Origin: Chitinophagaceae bacterium
Lineage (GTDB): Bacteria > Bacteroidota > Bacteroidia > Chitinophagales > Chitinophagaceae
Length of the DNA stretch: 6,517 bases
Direction: 5' to 3'
NCBI GenBank assembly: GCA_025455245.1
Contig: JALOMX010000115.1
Location: 1-6,517, forward strand
Positions 4,354 to 6,517 of this stretch are shown piece by piece (within the stretch, counting starts at the first letter, position 1; every line of letters starts with the position of its first letter). The notes beneath the pieces were generated by a model. It was not told the DNA's origin and ran no database searches. It saw only the letters and a list, made by a program, of their open reading frames with translations. The translations under genes and the position numbers were made by a program.

Positions 4354-5997
4354 TTAAAGCAATGCAAACAATAGTAATTGCGCTAGCAGGATTTTTAAAA
4401 GCATGGCAACAGGCATAATGGTGGCATAGGCCGTATTGGGGGCTTCACTCTGCGACAGATCGCCAATATAGCTCAGGATGGCCGGCTGTGTTTGCGCACC
4501 GCCAAGGGTACCGGTTGCCGAAACCCAGTCCATTTTCAGGATTTTCATACAACCGAAAAGGATACCGATGGATACGGTCAGGGTTACCAGAATACCCGCA
4601 ACGAATAATTGAAGTCCGTTGGAGGCCACGGCCTCGGCAAATCCTCCTCCGGCCTTAATACCTACCACTGCAAAAAACAAAACCAATCCTAATTGGCGCA
4701 GGGTGAGATTGGTATTCAGGGGCATACTCCAGTAGATATTACCGGTACGTCCAAGATTTCCCAGAATCAGGCCCATAACCATAGGCCCCCCGGCTATACC
4801 AAGTTTCACACTGAAATCGGCACCAAGCGGAATGGGTATATAACCGATGATCAGACCAAGGCAAATGCCCGCTGCAAAAGAAAAATAATCGGCTTCTGCA
4901 ATACTTTTAAAGCGATCACCAAGCAGTTTGGTAATGGCTTCCATTTTATCCGCATGGGCCACCACCCTCAACCGGTCACCTTTTTCCAGCCGGGTTTCGG
5001 GAGTAGGTACAAAATCATTATCACCTCTTCTGATACGGGTCACTACCCCTTCCCATCCCTCATAAAGTTCCAGCTCGCGAAGTGTCCGGCCTGCGAATTC
5101 GGGATTACTCAGCATGATCCTTCTGAAGTCAATATTTTCCCGGTAAGTCTCAGGACCCGGTTGCAGACTCTCTTTTCCAAAAATGATCTTAACCCGTTCA
5201 ATGTTTCTTTGGGTGCCTACAATATGGTAAACATCTTCGGCCTGAATCCTTGTTTGCGCATTGGGTATGGTAATATTGGAGTATCTTTTAAGGCGGCTTG
5301 CAATGGTATGCGGCGGTAACACTTCACCAAGGGTTTTGCCCAGAATATCGGCATTTTTTGCCACCACATTAATGCTTGAAGGAGGTTCAGCCGTGGCGCC
5401 GCTTTGTCTTTCAGCCCTTTTGGTTTCATGATCGAGGTCAATATGCCTGCGTCTTGCAATATACAGGCTCCACAAAATGGGAAGAATCACCCCCATGGGA
5501 TAGGCAATACTATAACCGATGGTAAGTTTAAATGATTCCGGATTGCCATGCAAAAACTCATTGGCAGCAGCAAGGGCGGGCGTATTGGTGAGGGCGCCGC
5601 AAAATACCCCTGTTGCAAAGAAAGCATCAATTCCGAGCAACCGCGTACTGTACAAGGCGACCACCCATGTAAGTAATAGTACCACAACCCCCAAAATGGC
5701 AATATAAAGCCCCCGTTGTTTCAGTACCCTGAAAAAGGAAGGTCCGGCCTGCAGGCCGATACAGTAAACAAAAATCATCAAACCGATCTGCGCAATCATT
5801 TCCATCCGTTCCACGAGTTCGGGAGAATCAAAGAGATCTTTGCCCCATGCGCCCAAACCAATTCCTGTAAACAATACAAATGCTACCCCAAATCCAACAC
5901 CTTTAATCTTGATGTGGCTGAGCAAAAATCCAATACTGATAATGAGGAACAAAAGGAGAAGGGGATGTTCGGCGAGATAGTGAAGGAGGGCATCCAT
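4354..5997 (-). CDS. AspT/YidE/YbjL-type transporter (AAE family) with two RCK_C domains
   Basis: A 547-residue inner-membrane protein with the full layout of the aspartate:alanine exchanger family (TC 2.A.81). Membrane half one covers residues 12-180 with about five or six helices and the conserved GALTNTPALAAANE (134-147). A cytoplasmic insert follows with two RCK_C (TrkA_C) domains at about 208-275 and 288-362; the second includes FAGRTLREL and LEKGDRLRVVA. Membrane half two covers 370-547 and carries the matching motif GTLGGAQTQPAIL (496-508), as expected from internal duplication. AspT exchanges aspartate for alanine, but most family members have no proven substrate, so substrate naming is not justified. 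RCK_C domains usually sense small ligands. The ATG at 5997 starts just before the first helix and has a -7 box 23 bases upstream. It appears to be its own transcription unit, but no clear terminator follows its stop. Confidence 0.94.
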   Translation of the reverse strand: MDALLHYLAEHPLLLLFLIISIGFLLSHIKIKGVGFGVAFVLFTGIGLGAWGKDLFDSPELVERMEMIAQIGLMIFVYCIGLQAGPSFFRVLKQRGLYIAILGVVVLLLTWVVALYSTRLLGIDAFFATGVFCGALTNTPALAAANEFLHGNPESFKLTIGYSIAYPMGVILPILWSLYIARRRHIDLDHETKRAERQSGATAEPPSSINVVAKNADILGKTLGEVLPPHTIASRLKRYSNITIPNAQTRIQAEDVYHIVGTQRNIERVKIIFGKESLQPGPETYRENIDFRRIMLSNPEFAGRTLRELELYEGWEGVVTRIRRGDNDFVPTPETRLEKGDRLRVVAHADKMEAITKLLGDRFKSIAEADYFSFAAGICLGLIIGYIPIPLGADFSVKLGIAGGPMVMGLILGNLGRTGNIYWSMPLNTNLTLRQLGLVLFFAVVGIKAGGGFAEAVASNGLQLFVAGILVTLTVSIGILFGCMKILKMDWVSATGTLGGAQTQPAILSYIGDLSQSEAPNTAYATIMPVAMLLKILLAQLLLFALL

Positions 5998-6020
5998 AAC
6001 GGGATTTTTAAAAAGTGATG

Positions 6021-6028
6021 CAAATCTA
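6021..6028 (-). promoter_or_regulatory. -7 promoter box for the transporter gene
   Basis: Reads TAGATTTG on the - strand, an exact TAnnTTTG match, 23 bases before the ATG at 5997 and downstream of the peroxiredoxin terminator. No TTG at the standard spacing was found upstream. Confidence 0.7.
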
Positions 6029-6081
6029 CAGTGCTCAAATGGTGCATTGCATGATAATAAACAGCCTTTTTTTCATTACAC

Positions 6082-6110
6082 TAAAAATAACGCCCCCAAT
6101 TTGGAGGCGC
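6082..6110 (-). terminator. Rho-independent terminator of the peroxiredoxin gene
   Basis: On the - strand CGCC pairs with GGCG (6106-6109 with 6091-6094), followed by a mismatch and two more GC pairs around a five-base AAATT loop. A T-rich tract TTATTTTTAG follows immediately. It lies about 45 bases past the peroxiredoxin stop. It separates that gene from the transporter promoter. Confidence 0.8.
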
Positions 6111-6154
6111 TACTATTAGTGGGTGGTGGTGTGATATTTAAAGAAATCAGAAAA

Positions 6155-6517
6155 TCAGCTATTGTCTGGTATGGGCGTATAACGAAGGTAAGGCTTCACC
6201 ACTTTAACCCCCTTGGGAAATTTTTTGATGGCATCTTCGGTGCTTACCGCGGGAACAACAATTACATCTTCGCCATCTTTCCAATCGGCAGGAGTGGCCA
6301 CGCTGTGTTTGGCAGTTAATTGAAGGCTGTCTATTACCCTGAGCACTTCATGAAAATTGCGGCCTGTGCTTGCCGGATAGGTAATAATCAATTTCACTTT
6401 TTTATCGGGGCCAATAATAAAAAGGCTGCGAACCGTAAAGGTTTCGCTTGCATTGGGGTGAATCATGTCGTACAGATTGGCCACCGTACGGTCTTCATCG
6501 GCTATGATGGGGAAGTT
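6155..6517 (-). CDS. 1-Cys peroxiredoxin (Prx6 type), C-terminal part
   Basis: The last 120 residues of an AhpC/TSA-family peroxiredoxin of the Prx6 (1-Cys) group, which reduces hydrogen peroxide and organic hydroperoxides in the cytoplasm. Whole proteins are about 210-220 residues. The N-terminal thioredoxin-fold part with the peroxidatic Cys (PVCTTE-type motif) is outside the window. The frame is open to the last base and begins NFPIIADEDRTVANLYDMI, so an internal GTG at 6484 is not the start. The fragment contains TVRSLFIIGPDKKVKL, whose Arg30 corresponds to the active-site Arg of the family, then YPASTGRNFHEVLRVIDSLQ and the C-terminal extension typical of Prx6: ATPADWKDGEDVIVVP...KKFPKG...KPYLRYTPIP. 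This extension separates it from the 2-Cys AhpC type. Confidence 0.97.
   Translation of the reverse strand, partial: NFPIIADEDRTVANLYDMIHPNASETFTVRSLFIIGPDKKVKLIITYPASTGRNFHEVLRVIDSLQLTAKHSVATPADWKDGEDVIVVPAVSTEDAIKKFPKGVKVVKPYLRYTPIPDNS

Noticed and set aside
4693..5319. Open frame of 208 codons on the + strand inside the transporter gene
   Set aside because: It is antisense to a well-conserved membrane protein, its translation resembles no family I know, and it has no promoter or secretion features.
6121..6133. G-rich run GGGTGGTGGTGTG as a possible G-quadruplex
   Set aside because: There are only three runs of two or more G, too few for four-stranded folding.
1..6517. A new defence, mobile or biosynthetic system
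   Set aside because: No tandem repeats, transposase, recombinase, nuclease, toxin pair or clustered unknown enzymes were seen; most genes are common Bacteroidota chromosomal families.

Overview
The window reads as an ordinary stretch of chromosome from a member of the Bacteroidota, most likely near Chitinophagaceae/Chitinophagales. Three independent signs support this. The MnmG C-terminus and the small accessory proteins are of types I know from that phylum. Four minus-strand genes are preceded by an exact TAnnTTTG -7 element, the phylum's unusual promoter box. All four predicted signal-peptidase-I substrates have Gln as the first residue after the predicted cleavage site. The narrower placement rests on remembered sequence similarity only.

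Layout. At the left end, on the + strand, is the C-terminal third of the tRNA-modification protein MnmG (1-678). It is followed by an exported RidA/YjgF-fold protein (797-1312). Everything else is on the - strand and converges on these two. Reading from the right end in the direction of transcription, the genes are: the C-terminal part of a 1-Cys (Prx6-type) peroxiredoxin (6155-6517, running off the window) with its own terminator (6082-6110); an AspT/YidE/YbjL-type transporter with two RCK_C domains (4354-5997); a secreted TPR protein (3267-4274); a YceI-domain lipoprotein (2489-3154) with a clear terminator (2431-2466); and a probable two-gene operon of a 78-residue CxxC membrane protein (2134-2370) and a secreted carboxypeptidase-regulatory-like protein (1368-2099).

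The transporter, TPR, YceI and small-protein genes each have their own -7 box, so the - strand block looks like a series of short transcription units rather than one operon. Five of the eight genes encode envelope proteins (four with SPI signal peptides, one lipoprotein) and a sixth is an integral membrane transporter. No shared pathway is evident, although the peroxiredoxin and possibly the CxxC protein touch redox chemistry.

No gap without a gene exceeds 160 bases. I found no RNA gene, CRISPR array, insertion sequence, toxin-antitoxin pair or phage gene. I see no convincing new multi-gene system. The points most worth checking are the exported RidA protein with its catalytic residues intact, the small CxxC protein, the near-leaderless TPR promoter, and the nested palindromes upstream of the YceI gene.
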